NCBI GenBank assembly: GCA_025617745.1 | Contig: CM046857.1 | Location: 27,436,094 to 27,500,093 of the forward strand | Reading direction: 5' to 3' | DNA: 64,000 bases | From: Heliocidaris erythrogramma | Lineage: Eukaryota; Echinodermata; Echinoidea; Camarodonta; Echinometridae | Shown here: one piece after another, positions 1 through 42,205 of the stretch | How positions within the stretch are numbered: position 1 is the stretch's first letter | Layout: every line of letters starts with the position of its first letter | The notes under the pieces: model-generated | Database searches by the model: none | Told to the model about the DNA's origin: nothing | What the model saw: the letters and a program-made list of their open reading frames with translations, nothing else | Program-made: the position numbers and the translations under genes

Positions 1-2328
1 TATTGATGAATTTCAATTGCATTTACATGAAAACATCTCCTGTAAAGCTATGGGAATATAGAGTTTATCCAGTAAGCCGTATATCATTATATATTATATA
101 CTTTTAGTCTAGAGACAGCCCAGGAAAATCCTTCTAATTCAATCCACTTCAATTTGGGGACGTTTGGTAATGCGTCAAAATTGTGTTTTCATTTTAACAT
201 TGCCCTAAATACTTGTTATTCCTACAAAATTAGTGTACTAAGTCTGCTTTGACACAAAAAGTACGAAATTATATTTGACGTCTACCACTGAGTCTCCAAA
301 TTTAAATATGTTGACGATTACGGCAGTCTCAATTCCCACTCCACAAAAGAAGAAATATTTTGGGGCAAACATGTTGTTTTGTTTTCATTGCCCCCCCCCC
401 CCATCCGACAAAAGAGATCGACGCCCCTGGCCAGTGCGATTTAAACTGATAAGCACCATATCTTATTTTGTTCACATTTGATATGTGATATTTAGCATCC
501 CAAATTCAAAGATTTAGACAAATAAAATGGCAAAATCATTTTCTAAAAAGAATTGTCAACACTAAATCACTTCGCAGCAAGCTAAACAGCGCACTTCGTC
601 TATATCTTCGTAAAGCTTCTCGTCCAAAGAAGACTCGGCCCTAATATACAAGATCCTTACCGCAGTAACTGGAAGTACGGAATTTCTTAATGAATGGATC
701 AGGACCGTGGTACAGACTCTCTTGTGGTAGGGCCCGAATTTGTTATAAGCGGATTTTTTGTTTGTTGAGCTGTACACAAATACCATTACAATTTTTGCCA
801 AAATTCCCCATTAGTTGCGTTTTTAAAACTGCTTCCATATCAATTATTGTTCAGAATGGATTAATTAACGCACGTGCCAAATTTGGTGCTTTTAAACAAA
901 GGTGCACAATTTTTCAGCTATGCCGCCGTACTATAATGTAATAGTTGTCCAGTTCATACTGAAACATTTTGGTCATGATGAGTGGTGCCCTGTTTGAAGA
1001 GTTACAGTTAAGAATTATCTCAGGTCCTGGTAATAAATCTGCATATCTAGAGAAACTGTCGAAATTATTCTGGAAGTAGCATATTTTTGGCTTTGTAAGA
1101 GTTAAATAGAAATAAAATTACAATAACTTGAAAAAAAATCAAATAAACTGAATTGGGTATACTTATCCCGTCGGTTTATTCCGCCAGATTAAACAGAATT
1201 TTTCATCCTGTTCAATATGCATATTCAAATGTTGCATACTGGAGAATCTTTGAACACGCATGGGTAAGGTCTACGTTACCATCGAAAACTGAAAAGGATT
1301 TGCGCTACGTTGATTGTGAGACAGATTTAATAATGTGCATGTAACGTTACATCATGCATTTCGAAGCGAGGGAGCGAATCGATTTTTAAAAGCGAAAAGA
1401 CTTTGCATTTTTTAATATTAGAAAAAGTATGTGCATTCTGGACAAGCGGTAGTTGGAAAAAGGTGGGAGAGGGGCGAAGAAGCCCGTTATCACATGAGCC
1501 AAGAAAAAGAATCGACTCCTCCCCTTTCAAAAGTACTTTGCGTTTGATAACGAAAGCTTTTGAAAAATACTAGGGGAAATGTAAACCCATCTTTTCTTCA
1601 AAGATTTGGGGGAAAACACCAACAAAACAATTGCTACATGAGGGCAATATTAACACGTAAATTCCCATAGACCATCATCGCATAAAAGCTCAGGCGAATC
1701 TTGCTCGATCACGAAAGTTGCGGGTAATGACGTAATATCTCTGAGCTGTGATTGGCCAGAAGTGAAAAACGCCGTGTACCGTGCTCAGAAAATGGCTCGT
1801 TGATCGACCCGCAAATCCGGCAAACGGTGCCGTACTACACACGGCACGGCACTGTTGCAGTGTGAACAGCATCATAGGATTTAGTGGGGATCGATTTTTT
1901 TTTGGTCGCCGTGGTGCCGTGCCGGGTTGCCGTGCCGGATGCGGTGTAAAGGGACCATTAGTGTAGGAACCCGTACTTGCGCAATAATTGTCTCTTTCCA
2001 AGTTCGGAAATCTAGGAGCAGTCTATTAAAGGGATCAAGCTTCTTTTTTATACTTAGTTTTGTAACTCGTGCCAAAATGTTAACAGTTGTACCGATTAAA
2101 AATCAATGATGAGATATGTTTATGATTGTTTCCAGAATTTAATAGTACATGTACCAAGAATAAAAACAAACAGACAGAACATTTCATAAAATGAACCAAC
2201 TGAGAGATTTATTTAAAAGTGGAATGAAATTTATTAGAAACGTTGCATTCGCTGCCTTTTATTACTTTTTTATGTCTTGTAATACGTTTCTTATTCATTT
2301 AAAACTGTTTTGGCGATGTATTTTACTT
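1..2328. other. Non-coding sequence upstream of the first EGF relic
   Basis: No exon, RNA gene or transposon ORF is recognised here. Visible items are a poly-C run near 390-404 and a GC-rich patch at about 1800-1960 in which CGGCAC-type words recur on both strands. The open frames are short, lack conserved motifs and overlap on both strands. If the EGF/fibrinogen gene starts further left, this stretch is intron. Confidence 0.6.
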
Positions 2329-2447
2329 ATATGGATGAATGTACATCTAACCCATGTCAAAATGGTGTTACGTGTATGTCTACATTGAGAATAATGGATA
2401 TCATTGCGGCTGCTCTCCCGGATACGCAGGACCAACTTGTGCTTCAG
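2329..2447 (+). pseudogene. Decayed EGF exon (relic)
   Basis: Conceptual reading gives M-DECTSNPCQNGVTC in one frame and NGYHCGCSPGYAGPTCAS in another, so both halves of a calcium-type EGF repeat are visible. Compared with the intact 114-nt exons of the same gene it is 119 nt long. The extra 5 nt lie between the third cysteine codon and the NGY block and shift the frame. The acceptor AG expected at 2327-2328 reads TT, and the donor GT expected at 2448-2449 reads TT. All three lesions make this a dead exon. Because neighbouring exons are phase 1-1, its loss would leave the rest of the reading frame intact. The family resemblance is certain; the dead status is inferred from the lesions. Confidence 0.85.
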
Positions 2448-32330
<29,883 letters not shown>

Positions 32331-33020
32331 TCATTCAAAAAATATCAGCGGGCAACAACACACGTCATCAACAAGTGCAACCATAGTGAATTAAGTCATA
32401 ATTATTAAGATGGACGTCCACAGTGCACAATAAGCCAACAGCACGGTTATAGGTGTACGTCCCGTATTTAACTGTCATAATATATCGAATGATATTTGAA
32501 TTTCTTCCAAAGTCAGATAGGACGATGTGAGCTAGGCAATAAGAACATCTACTTATGAATTATCCCCCACCCCAGTGTGCTTGCACATCTCTTAGATTTA
32601 GTATTAAGTTACAGTATCAACTTTTATTGCCTTATTATTGAATGTGTAATCATATAGGGATAACGAGAAGGAAAATGTAGAATAATACATGTTAATGGAT
32701 AAAATGAACCTTCTAGCTTCAATAACAAACAGCAATCAATTGCAAACTGTCTTTGTGTTTGTGTATTACCGGTCCAGATTTGAATACTTGTCACAAAAAA
32801 GAAAGATATAATATGAGTGACAAGTAAATACTATAACTAAGCTGAATGCATTTATTAACGATATAATGATGTCGAATCTTTTAATAATCATCCAGAGCTC
32901 GTACGTACTGCATATGAATTAGGATAGAAAGAAATCTATTACGTATCTATTACTATTACGTACGTACATAATTATTTGCCTTAAATAAATGTGAATGTAA
33001 ATTCTACCTTTAATAATAAA
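32331..33020 (+). terminator. 3' UTR with candidate polyadenylation signals
   Basis: AATAAA occurs at 32984-32989 and again at 33015-33020, 650-690 nt after the stop, in AT-rich sequence. Either could end the EGF/fibrinogen transcript. No cDNA is available to choose between them. Confidence 0.45.
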
Positions 33021-33137
33021 GCATTATTAATCATGGTTGCCCATACTCAATTGCACCGATCTTTGTTTTGACCCTATTGCTTCTGCATAAAAATGTGACT
33101 GATTGTATTAAATAATTATGAGGCAAAATGACATGTA

Positions 33138-33138
33138 C

Positions 33139-33170
<32 letters not shown>

Positions 33171-33290
33171 AGAAAAGGAGAGGAATGGGTAGAGAAACAA
33201 AGGTAGGAGCGTGACACAAAACATGTCTGTATTTGTGTGCACGTGTGTGTATGAGGGAGAGAGAGAGAGAGAGAGAGAAGGGAAATTGGG
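33138..33290. repeat. (GA)n tracts
   Basis: AGAGAG runs lie at 33138-33166 and about 33256-33280, with (TG)n between them. A G12 run follows at 33387-33398. The open frames here are low-complexity artefacts. Confidence 0.8.
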
Positions 33291-33399
33291 GATGTGAACA
33301 TAAATTTGTTAAAGTGGGAGAGCTATACTCTCTCTCTTTCTTTCTCGCTCTAAAAATGAGCGTGACATATCTAAGGGGGAGCGGGGGGGGGGGGGGGGA

Positions 33400-34345
33400 A
33401 GCATGTGCCCCGTGCGGCACTTGAAGGGGGCGCAACAGACAGAAAAGGGAGAATGAGAAAATCAAAGGGGAGAAAAGGAAAGAAAATCATGGTCCTTAAA
33501 GGTTTACTAAATTAGAGAGAAAACGGGTGCTCTTTCCATGTAGTTTTGCCTTCTAATCACGAATCTGCCAATCGATTGTCCAAATTATGTCTCGTTTTGG
33601 CGAAAAAGGGGGAAAAGTAGAGGTTTTGGGACCGTTCCTTAAAACTCGTGAGCTGATTGGCTAACCCCCAAGTGACGTATGAAAAGTAAGAGGCACAAGA
33701 TCTGCAGGCTGCAGCATATAATACTGTACACAGAATGCGGTATTTGACCCCTCTGTTCAATGGACAATTTATGAAAAAAGGAAATTAATCAATATAATCT
33801 TAGGAGTGAATAATCATTAGCAATATATTTTCTACAAGATCAGAAAACGCTTTTGCCCAAATATACAGCTCTTGTTTTGTTTTTAGCTTTTCATTTGAAC
33901 AATGTTCTCATCCATCTGAGCTTGCCGAACGAAAGTTTTGAATTGGTCAAACGCGTGCACAGCCGTTTTATGCGTCTGTATATAATTATGTACAATGTCC
34001 TACACATCTTTAGTACGGCAGTGACTATGTTCCCCTCGTACATAGCGACTGGTGAACGCTTTTGTTTTGTTTATTTCACACGGCTTTTTTTTTTTACTTC
34101 GCTTTACATAGTACGTTAGTACTGACTTAGATTTTGGCTGAATTCGAGTAACTTATATAGAGAGAGGAAAAGGGCCCGCGATTCCGAGTTGGAGGACTTT
34201 TCTGAGCCATGCAGATACGAAGTCTGATTTATCAAATGATTTATCAGACACCGAAGGCAAAGAAGCTCGAGTGGCAAGGGGAAATTCGACCATATTATAT
34301 CTTTGAACCCCTCGCAGAAATACGGTGAAGGGCCGTGGGTGAAGT
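33400..34345. other. Intergenic sequence without recognised genes
   Basis: 33640-33690 contains a GATTGGCT (CCAAT on the other strand) and a TGACGTAT word within 15 nt, but no exon is attached. Nothing else was found. Confidence 0.4.
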
Positions 34346-34467
34346 AACTCCAGGGAGCTCCAACGCGTTCGAGCTCCCTGGTGTTACGGGTGAAGTAGAC
34401 CGAAAATTCTGTCTCTCGTTCGTTAGTCGTCTTAGCTAACGAAAGAGAGACAGAATTTTCGGTCTAC
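34346..34467. repeat. Two adjacent strong hairpins separated by GGGTGAAGTA direct repeats
   Basis: Hairpin 1: arms 34346-34360 and 34371-34385 (14 of 15 paired, 10-nt loop, AACTCCAGGGAGCTC). Hairpin 2: arms 34395-34426 and 34436-34467 (31 of 32 paired, 9-nt loop, starting GTAGACCGAAAATTCTG). The words GGGTGAAGTA, GGGTGAAGTA and GGGTGAAGCT stand before, between and after the hairpins (about 34337, 34388 and 34468). Confidence 0.85.
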
Positions 34468-34479
34468 GGGTGAAGCTGC

Positions 34480-35394
34480 TGCAGCTGCTGTCGTTGAAAA
34501 ACAGATTGGAAGACTTGACTCCAAGTCTGATCGTTGGAATAGCTGAATCTTTTAGCTAGCTTATCCTTCTCTTCATGTCAAATTCTGAATACAGGCCAGG
34601 ATCCTCAAATCATCTTCAGCAAAGTGATCGCTGCAGATTGTACTCCACTCACTTGGCCGGCCCTTGCCACTCTGCCCGCGTGAGCTTTACATTTGCGACC
34701 CACAATTTCCGTAGATTTTCATCTTTAGGAAAATGATGTAGGCTTACACCATCTTTAGGGGTCTTGCTACAGTCCGCAACTATACACCGATTAGGCATTA
34801 TTGATGAAACTGTGTCCCAAAATCAAAGTTATTGTGAGGAATTAAACACACGAAAATACGCAATGCAAATGGTCGATGCGGTGAATATCATGCTCGGCAC
34901 CGGGCTGGGCCTGCCGGGGGCCTCCGGGCGCGCACGATATAGGTTAGTGGAATATTTTCCCTTACTTTTCATGCGTCACAGATCACGTGATCACGATGTC
35001 GCTTCGATGAGTTTTTTTAGGGGCGGGGCTTATGACTGTGTAAATCAGCAAAAATGTACTTTTCAAATGATTATAAAATATGACTGAATGCATAAAAAAT
35101 TGTGTGATGGATATTTTTTGGCTCCTGATGACACCTTCCTACGAAAAATGGGCAATTATTTTTTTATTTTAGTGACCTTTTAAGTATGATATGCGCCCCC
35201 TATACAGGGAAAATGCATTAGAAATAGGTCTTTTAAGGGTTTAAAATGTCGCTTTCCTCAATTTCATATCTCTCTTTCGAATCTCGCATTTAAGAGGCCC
35301 CATTATAAAACATAATAATAATAATAATTATAATAATTATCATTATTATAAATAAAGCATTCCCCCTAACGCTGGAAAAAGAGTTATAATAGTG
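34480..35394. other. Intergenic sequence without recognised genes
   Basis: A GC-rich patch lies at about 34890-34940. (AAT)n precedes the SINE at 35312-35350. No coding motif is seen. Confidence 0.45.
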
Positions 35395-35697
35395 ATAGTA
35401 ATAATAATAGTAATGATACGCAGTTCTTGTATAGCGCGTATCACATATTTATCAATGTCTCTATGTGCTTTACAAAGAGCTTAAGGATTATTACCCCGGC
35501 TCATCCTAGCTGCCGTAATGAAGGTGCCGAAGCTTCAAAGAATAAATTCCTACCGGTACTAATTTACTACACCTGGGTCGAGAGTAGCAGATGCAGATTA
35601 ATGTCTTGCCAAAGGACGTTAGTGCCGGGTGGGGATTCGGACCCCGTACCTTGTGATCTACAGTTCTGTGACTTATCCACTAGACATTGATAGAAAG
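35395..35697 (-). mobile_element. tRNA-derived SINE, copy B
   Basis: The same architecture as copy A: a minus-strand head with GGTCCGAATCCCC (degenerate B box) at about 35632-35644, body words CTTTGGCAAGACATTAAT and CTCTCGACCCAGGTGT, and an (ATT)n-like tail at 35390-35415. More diverged than copy A. Confidence 0.75.
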
Positions 35698-35699
35698 TT

Positions 35700-37640
35700 C
35701 AGATTTTAAAACATCAAAATTTAAATGGTTTGCTCCCGAGCATGTAGTTTCACCAGCATCACATTAAGTTATGCATTTTCAAAAGTCCGCTATTCAAAAG
35801 AAATCACAACTTTCAGTTGCCTTGCTAATGTCCCCGACTATATTTTTCTTTAGGATTTTTGTTAATTTTGCCCCCGATTATAGGAAGAAGTGAACAGAAT
35901 AGCTTTTTTCAATGATCAACATTTTAAAGAATATCTTAAGCTGGGTATCCAATGCTCCCTTGTGAATTTTGCTATGTATATTATACAACAGACATTGGGT
36001 ATTGGGATTTAAAAAATAAAAATAAAGATATTCCGCTCGGTTTCTCGCTTCCTTCCTCGTACAGTTATCTGTCAATCTTTTGCTACCAATTCCAGATGAC
36101 ATGCATCGAAAATAAATTTCAGGTCATCCAATATTTCATTTATGCAAAGTGGGAATTTATCTGGTTTTATTACTAAGCTGATAATTTTCATATTTTTCCC
36201 CGGGTGCCATAATATCCTTATAGAGATACGCCACTGACTTTCACTTTAATTTCACTCTGCCGGAAGTCACGTCAGTGATCACTTGTTTATGAGTGAATAT
36301 CGAGTGCTCTCTATAATAAAGGAGTGGATTTTCATTTTATTTTTATTCCCTGTCGAGTCATGTCGGTGGTCACTCGATTTTTTTAAAATATTATTTCAAA
36401 TTGTTGTTGTTTTTAATAGAGAGAGTATAGGTTTATGAATGCTTGGATGGTGTGGGGGAAATGCGGATGTTTGGGGAAATAGAGTGGATAGAAATAGAGT
36501 ACAATTCATCTATTTCTGATCTCTTTGAAAGGTAACAGTCAAAGGTACTAAAACTCTATAGGCGTTCCAAGATCACATCTCACTGCAACTCTGTTCTATC
36601 AAGTGACTACCGTACAATCTTCTTTTGAGTGATCTTAAACATAGGCTCCAGAAGCAGGGGGTGGGGGGGGGGGGGGGTGCAGTTGCACCCCACCCACCCA
36701 AAGGGCCGTGTCGCAAGAAAAATAGAAGAAAATTACATGTAATGATTTCTCATTACAACGATGTATAATAAGCTCATTAGTGCGCTAAAATGCAAACTTT
36801 CGGTATTGAAAACTCCATGTTCTCACAAATTCGCTACCCTCTTTTAATAGGAACAGTGAATCTTAGACTTGTACAATCCTGTCTACCAGTGGCGCCAAAA
36901 GCGAAGGGCATATTTCCACCTTTGCCGTAATGGAGGGAGGGGCAAAATCGGTTTTGCACCCCCCCCTTACATTGCCGTAATTGTACAGTATATGAACGAA
37001 TAATTTTCTAGTGATGTGAAATGCAAGGCTTCAGCACGCAATAATCTAAATTTTCTTGGCATGCTTGTAATAGTCCCTTTTGACCTCTCAGTATGACCCC
37101 CTCGCAGGACAAGAAAAATTATTTTGATGTAAACGATGTATAATAAGCTTTCTTTTGCTCTAAAATACAAGGCCTCACAATACAGAAATATTTTTTTCCG
37201 CGCGATCACTACGTTTCCTCGCAAATTATAGTTAATGGACTTTACAAACTCTACTACAAGGCCCTAGAGCGCGTGGGTGGAGCAGGTGCTTCTCTGCCAA
37301 AAAAGACGGCAAATTCGTGTTTATATGGTCCTTCACACAAGACCAAAAATGTTAAATAACACAAAGTATTTAGCAGTTTAATAATGGAAAAGTTTTTTTG
37401 TGCTCTAAAATACTTATTGGCAATATTGAGTAATCTAATTTTCTCTCTCGATCGTTACGCTCTCTCGCATTTCAATAAATGCAGTGTTTAATTAACATCG
37501 TACTGTAGGAACCCAGTCCACATCAAGACCCCGGATGTGTGGGACAGGGGTTTTCCTCTTTAAAGGGATAGCGGGAAAACTCGTTTTGTTCCCGCCCCAT
37601 GCAAGTTTATTATCTATATGTGAAGCCTGGACTATAGTTG
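35700..37640. other. Intergenic sequence without recognised genes
   Basis: G runs occur at 36657-36677. The words ACGATGTATAATAAGC and CTCTAAAATACAAGGC/GCTAAAATGCAAAC recur around 36750-36800, 37130-37170 and 37400-37420, so this is probably an old diverged tandem repeat of roughly 370 and 260 nt spacing. Confidence 0.4.
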
Positions 37641-37641
37641 T

Positions 37642-37952
37642 ACGGAAGCTTAAAATTGCCACCGAGATGACGAGATAATTCCTTGTCTTCTCGAACGGTT
37701 TTGGTCCGAGAAGGCGAGAAGGCGAGATCTGGCATTTAGTTTTCTCGACCTTTTTTTTTTGGTTCAAGAAAAAGCGAGGTCCGGCCTATCGTATTATCGA
37801 CTTCTTCATGTTCTTGGGTCGAAAAGCCTTCTCGGACCAAAATGGTCTAGAAGACGAGAAGCCGGATCTCGCCTTCTCGCCTTCTCGGACCCAAAAATGT
37901 CGAAAAGACGAGGAATTATCTCGTCATCTCGGTGGCACTTTTAAGCTTGCGT
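37642..37952. mobile_element. Foldback MITE rich in GAGAAGGCGAGA
   Basis: Terminal inverted repeats ACGGAAGCTTAAAATTGCCACC / ACGCAAGCTTAAAAGTGCCACC continue as long arms (CGAGATGACGAGATAATTCC, then GGTCCGAGAAGGCGAGAAGG). About 110 nt on each side can pair, giving a 311-bp hairpin-like unit. No ORF is conserved. Confidence 0.8.
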
Positions 37953-39523
37953 AATAATTGTATTTGATGTTATGTGAATCATATTTAAAGTAAGCTGTGA
38001 CCTGCCTGTGTATTTAAAGTTTTTCTTGAATGCAAATTATAGAGTGTTTTTTTCCGATTGGCCGCCATTCGACTTGTTCAAAAGTCAATATGATACTACA
38101 GAAATTCTATTCTATTACAAATGTTCTGTCTTAAGAAAAGAAACGTTTTTAATTGTTCTGTAATAAGCTTAAAACACGCACTCGTAAACTATGTTCAAAT
38201 ACTACAAAATCAAATAATGAAAACAAAAATCTTCTGAGGATGTTTGCCCATATACCCCCATAGGAGTACGAAACGGGGCTGCAGCCCCCCCCCCCCCCCG
38301 GATTTTTTTTTAGTTTCTACATTCGGACAATCTCCACTTCATATTCGGGCAGCAACGTGCCCGAATATGTGATTTCTGTACATTTTCAATACAGAAAAGT
38401 AGTAAAGATTTTAGCCTGCAAACGAAGCGAGCGCGCACAAAATTTAGAAACAAAGTATTCATATTTCAGGCCTAATGAGGAATGATGCAAGACAACGGAT
38501 GGATGATAACCGTGCTTCAGATTCTATTTTATTTTATTCTATTTTATGAAAAGTTTAAAACCTCGCACTTTCGAAATATCAAGATATATGTAAGAAAAGT
38601 GGGTGGGATTGTTCGGGGGTGGGGGGGGGGGGGGTCGGGCTGCAAGCACGTACTATTGAGAATGATCCTATATGTTTGGATTTTGAATCAATAAATGAAT
38701 TTGAATTTGGTAATAAGCGTTTGAGATGGGCCCCCATATCGTTTCGGGGGGGGGGGGGGGGGTCCTCAAAGTATGCGCCCCCTCCTCTTCATCGAAAACA
38801 AAGCCAAAATAGCCCCTCCCCTTCCCCTAATGAATGGTCTCTAAAATTCATATTTCATTTTCCTTGTAAGATCTTACCCCTCACCCCAAGCTGCCAGTTT
38901 CCCATCAATATATGTACTCGCGCTACGCCACTGACCATCAGCATATTGGAGACGGGAGTTTTTGTGTCGGGACACTTAACCAAAAGTAAGCTGTCACGTT
39001 TGCCGTTGGTTTAAAGGAAACAATGGAAATGGCGAAGACACTTGCCTGCATTGCGCAATCTTCAAGACAACATTCTGATTTGGCGAAAAATTAAGGTTGG
39101 GGTACTTTAGGGGTGCTGCTCATGAGCCCCTTCTGGGCCAGGTATCTCCTTTTTTCTTGATAACCAGAATCCCCTTTACCTATGGTTGATTGGACGGTCA
39201 AGTTTAAAGGAGTAGAAAATGTGTACATGAAATAATTGCCATTTGGGACACTTTTTGGGGTGCTACCCCTGAGCCCCCTTAAGGGCATAACACCCTAATT
39301 GAACAACTTGAGGTCTCCTTCACCTTAGAATGATTCCTCTCGAGGTTTGTTACAATCTAGAAATAGGATTTAGAAGAAGAAGTCGATAGTATTACCGTCA
39401 CTATGCCAAAAGAATAGGAGGATGGGTGGGGGGGGGGGGGGACGAAAAAAGTCCTATACTATAAAGCGTGCCCCATCCCCTCCGGTCAAATGTGAGAGCC
39501 CATTTTCTACTTGTCAAAGATTT
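37953..39523. other. Intergenic sequence with several poly-G/C tracts
   Basis: C15 lies at 38286-38300, G12 at 38621-38632, G15 at 38748-38762 and G13 at 39428-39440. A short diverged direct repeat, GGGGTGCT.C.C.TGAGCCCC, lies at about 39110-39132 and 39257-39279. No gene is seen. Confidence 0.5.
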
Positions 39524-40715
39524 ATGAGACATGATTATGTCTCTAAAAATATGATATGTTACCTCCCCTTTCTTGTTTTGGGTTGTTAGATAGTTTGGAC
39601 ACAATTATCCACCATGTACTGACAGTTATTTCATTTTATTGGGGTTTTTTTTCAAAGGAATGGTGGGTAGTTCGAATTTCATTCGACCCAGTAGTAGTTA
39701 TATTAATGAGTGGATCTGCTGCAAATTTCAACAGCTACTGTATTGCCAATTCATCATTTTGAAAAAAAAATCATTCTCTTTGTTTTCTTTCTTCTTCTTT
39801 TTTGGACTTCATGGCCATTTAGCCATGCTTTCACATCAAGATTTGGTCCGAACCAAAGCTTGATGTGAAAGGGGTATTAGATTGAGACTATTGTTGGGCG
39901 TAAGTTGTGAACGCCGGCAACACGCTAAGCTTTCGTTGGTATAAGTTGTCGGAACGTTCTATATACTTTTTATAAGTTACTAAATACGTTATATATACTT
40001 GTCATGAATACGCTATGTATACGCTCAACATTGAAAAAGAATGTCCGGAACACGTCAAATACGTCTACAACGTCAATTTGCGGTGGAGATACGTTCAGTA
40101 TATGTTACACATAGGTTCAAAGCACGTTACTGAGAGCCAGCGACTGAATTTCAAAATGCTTTCCTTTTATGATTCTTTTGTCCAATAGTCAATGTTTTTC
40201 CTTTCGACATGATCGGGCCTGTAATCAAAATAATCGATTGAAGTTCCATTGTTTAAAAGTTTCATTCTGGATCGATGAAAAGCGTGGGTCAAGGTTAAAA
40301 CGACTAACATGTTCAAAATAACCGTAAGATAAACGAGCTTTGATGGTCGTTCTCGAGTATCGTAGCAGTGATATAATTCATTTCTTCCTGTTATCGATTG
40401 TCTCTTTTTCAAAATTTTGAGTGTTTTTCCCTTTCTTAAAATACCCTTTCCTATAATGAGACATGATTATGTCTCTGAATTATGATACCTCCCCTTTCTT
40501 GTTTTGGTTCGTTATGTAGTTTGGACCATAGGGTTTGGACCACTGACCTCATCTACCATGTTTTTTTCATTCATTATTTTTTTTTCATTTGAAAGGCCGA
40601 TAGTTAGTAGTTATATTTATGAGTGGACCTGGTACAAATTTTAAATTCTATTTTAAATCTTAATTATCATCATTTTGAAAATGTTATCTCTCTTTTATTT
40701 TTTTTTACTTCAACA
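39524..40715. repeat. Partial tandem duplication with ~932-nt period
   Basis: 39524 to about 39810 (ATGAGACATGATTATGTCTCT, then ACCTCCCCTTTCTTGTTTTGG, ATAGTTTGGAC, TAGTAGTTATAT, GAGTGGA) recurs in order at 40456 to about 40715 with similar spacing. The unit starts with an AGACAT/ATGTCT palindrome. The intervening 39810-40455 is unique sequence without a gene. Confidence 0.65.
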
Positions 40716-41076
40716 GTCATTTACAACAGTCTTTTTTAAAAATGAACAATTTTGGGTTTTGTTCATTTTTGTATAAAAAAAGCATGAAATCAAATTTCAT
40801 TTGTTTTATTTGCAGATTAGTCGAAAAGCTCGCATGTGCATAATTTTCAGCTAATACAGTCTCAAACACTTACAAATCTTGTATACATTTTTAAAACGAA
40901 CTCAGATTTTGTTTTGATTATGCCAAGCTACTCCGGCCGAGTTCCCGCATGCTACTTTATGCGGTCTGAGATCATATTGGAATAGCGCCATCTATACAAA
41001 TCATACTCGCGCAGCTGTTATCATAGTCCGAAGACCATTTCGCTTTCTTTGCAAAACACAAACCAACTGGCGGATT

Positions 41077-41113
41077 TTGTTTATTTATTTATTTTTTATA
41101 ATTTTCTTTGTTT

Positions 41114-41144
<31 letters not shown>

Positions 41145-41167
41145 TTTTTTTTTTGGGGGGGGGGGGC
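41077..41167. repeat. (TTTA)n-T-G composite tract
   Basis: (TTTA)n of about 60 nt passes into T12 and then G12, like the tracts at 2690, 13360 and 26448. A C14 run follows at 41268-41282. Confidence 0.8.
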
Positions 41168-41934
41168 AAGGTACAACTGACCCGTTGCTCAAATTTGCGA
41201 CCACAAATGCATTAACCTTTTATTTTTTTTTAAAATCCTTCTTATCAGATATTTTTCGAAATTTTGCTCCCCCCCCCCCCCCGCTTTTACAACAATTATC
41301 AACGAGTCCCTGGCTTGGAAAGCCTTGTCAGTTTGTCAAGACTTAATTGCCTGATATAGTTATATAACAATATAATACGCAAAAGCTAGCGATGGAATTG
41401 TTAGTAGTAAAGTTAGTTTAGCTTTGTATACCACATTTAATGATAGTAATAGAAGAAAAAAAAAGAAGAAAAGAATTATATCAGAGCTCCTTCTTTCTGC
41501 AGTACAGTATACAGGAAAGCTGTTGCAACCCACCATTTGTTGTCATCCGAGCATTCCCGCAACGTAAAATGATATATCTATATTCTGGTGACCTCCATGA
41601 CAGCATGCATGTTCATGCATAATTGAAACACATCCAATAATATTCCCTTCTGGGGCGTAATTAGAATAATAAAATAGCCGGAGTATAGACCAAGATCAAT
41701 AGTTGTCGCTGTGAGTGTGTTTTCTCGAGTGACAAAGATTACCATAATAATTCATCAGCATTCGGTGCTCAGCGAGGTTCGTCAGATTTGCCGGTCGCTT
41801 GATTCCTACCGTCATACATCATTAGTTTCTGTACGTCTATTGAATGAGGAGGGGGGGGGGGGGGGGGGGGGCATTCGTTCTTTCCGAAGGTCCGTTTTCC
41901 CGAAGTTTCATGATTCCGATACACACGACAGTTC

Positions 41935-42205
41935 GCATACCGGGGGGGGGGGGGGGGGGTCATAATTCCGAAAATGAAATAGAGTTCGTAGTTCCGAACA
42001 TTTCATTTATTACTCCGAATGTTCATAATTCCGAAGGTTCGTTATTCCGCAGGTTTTTTATTATCCGAAGGTTCACAATTTTAAGAAATGAAATAGGTTT
42101 CTTCTGAAAATTAAATATGGTCAGTTATTCCGCAGGTTCGTAATTCCGAAAAAAGATTATAGGTTTCTATTTCATTTTTGGAATTATGAACCTTCGGACA
42201 AACGA
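41935..42205. repeat. TTCCGAA-rich degenerate minisatellite
   Basis: GTTCGTAATTCCGAA, GGTTCGTTATTCCGCAGG, GGTTCATAATTCCGAA and similar words recur about every 16-22 nt from roughly 41885 to 42205. Near 42175-42200 the motif appears on the opposite strand (GGAATTATGAACCTTCGG). It is preceded by G18 runs at 41850-41870 and 41942-41959. The unit is partly palindromic. Confidence 0.75.

Noticed and set aside
33031-33465. 144-codon frame rich in Ser/Leu and His-Thr on the minus strand
   Set aside because: Pure translation of (GA)n, (GT)n and poly-G tracts.
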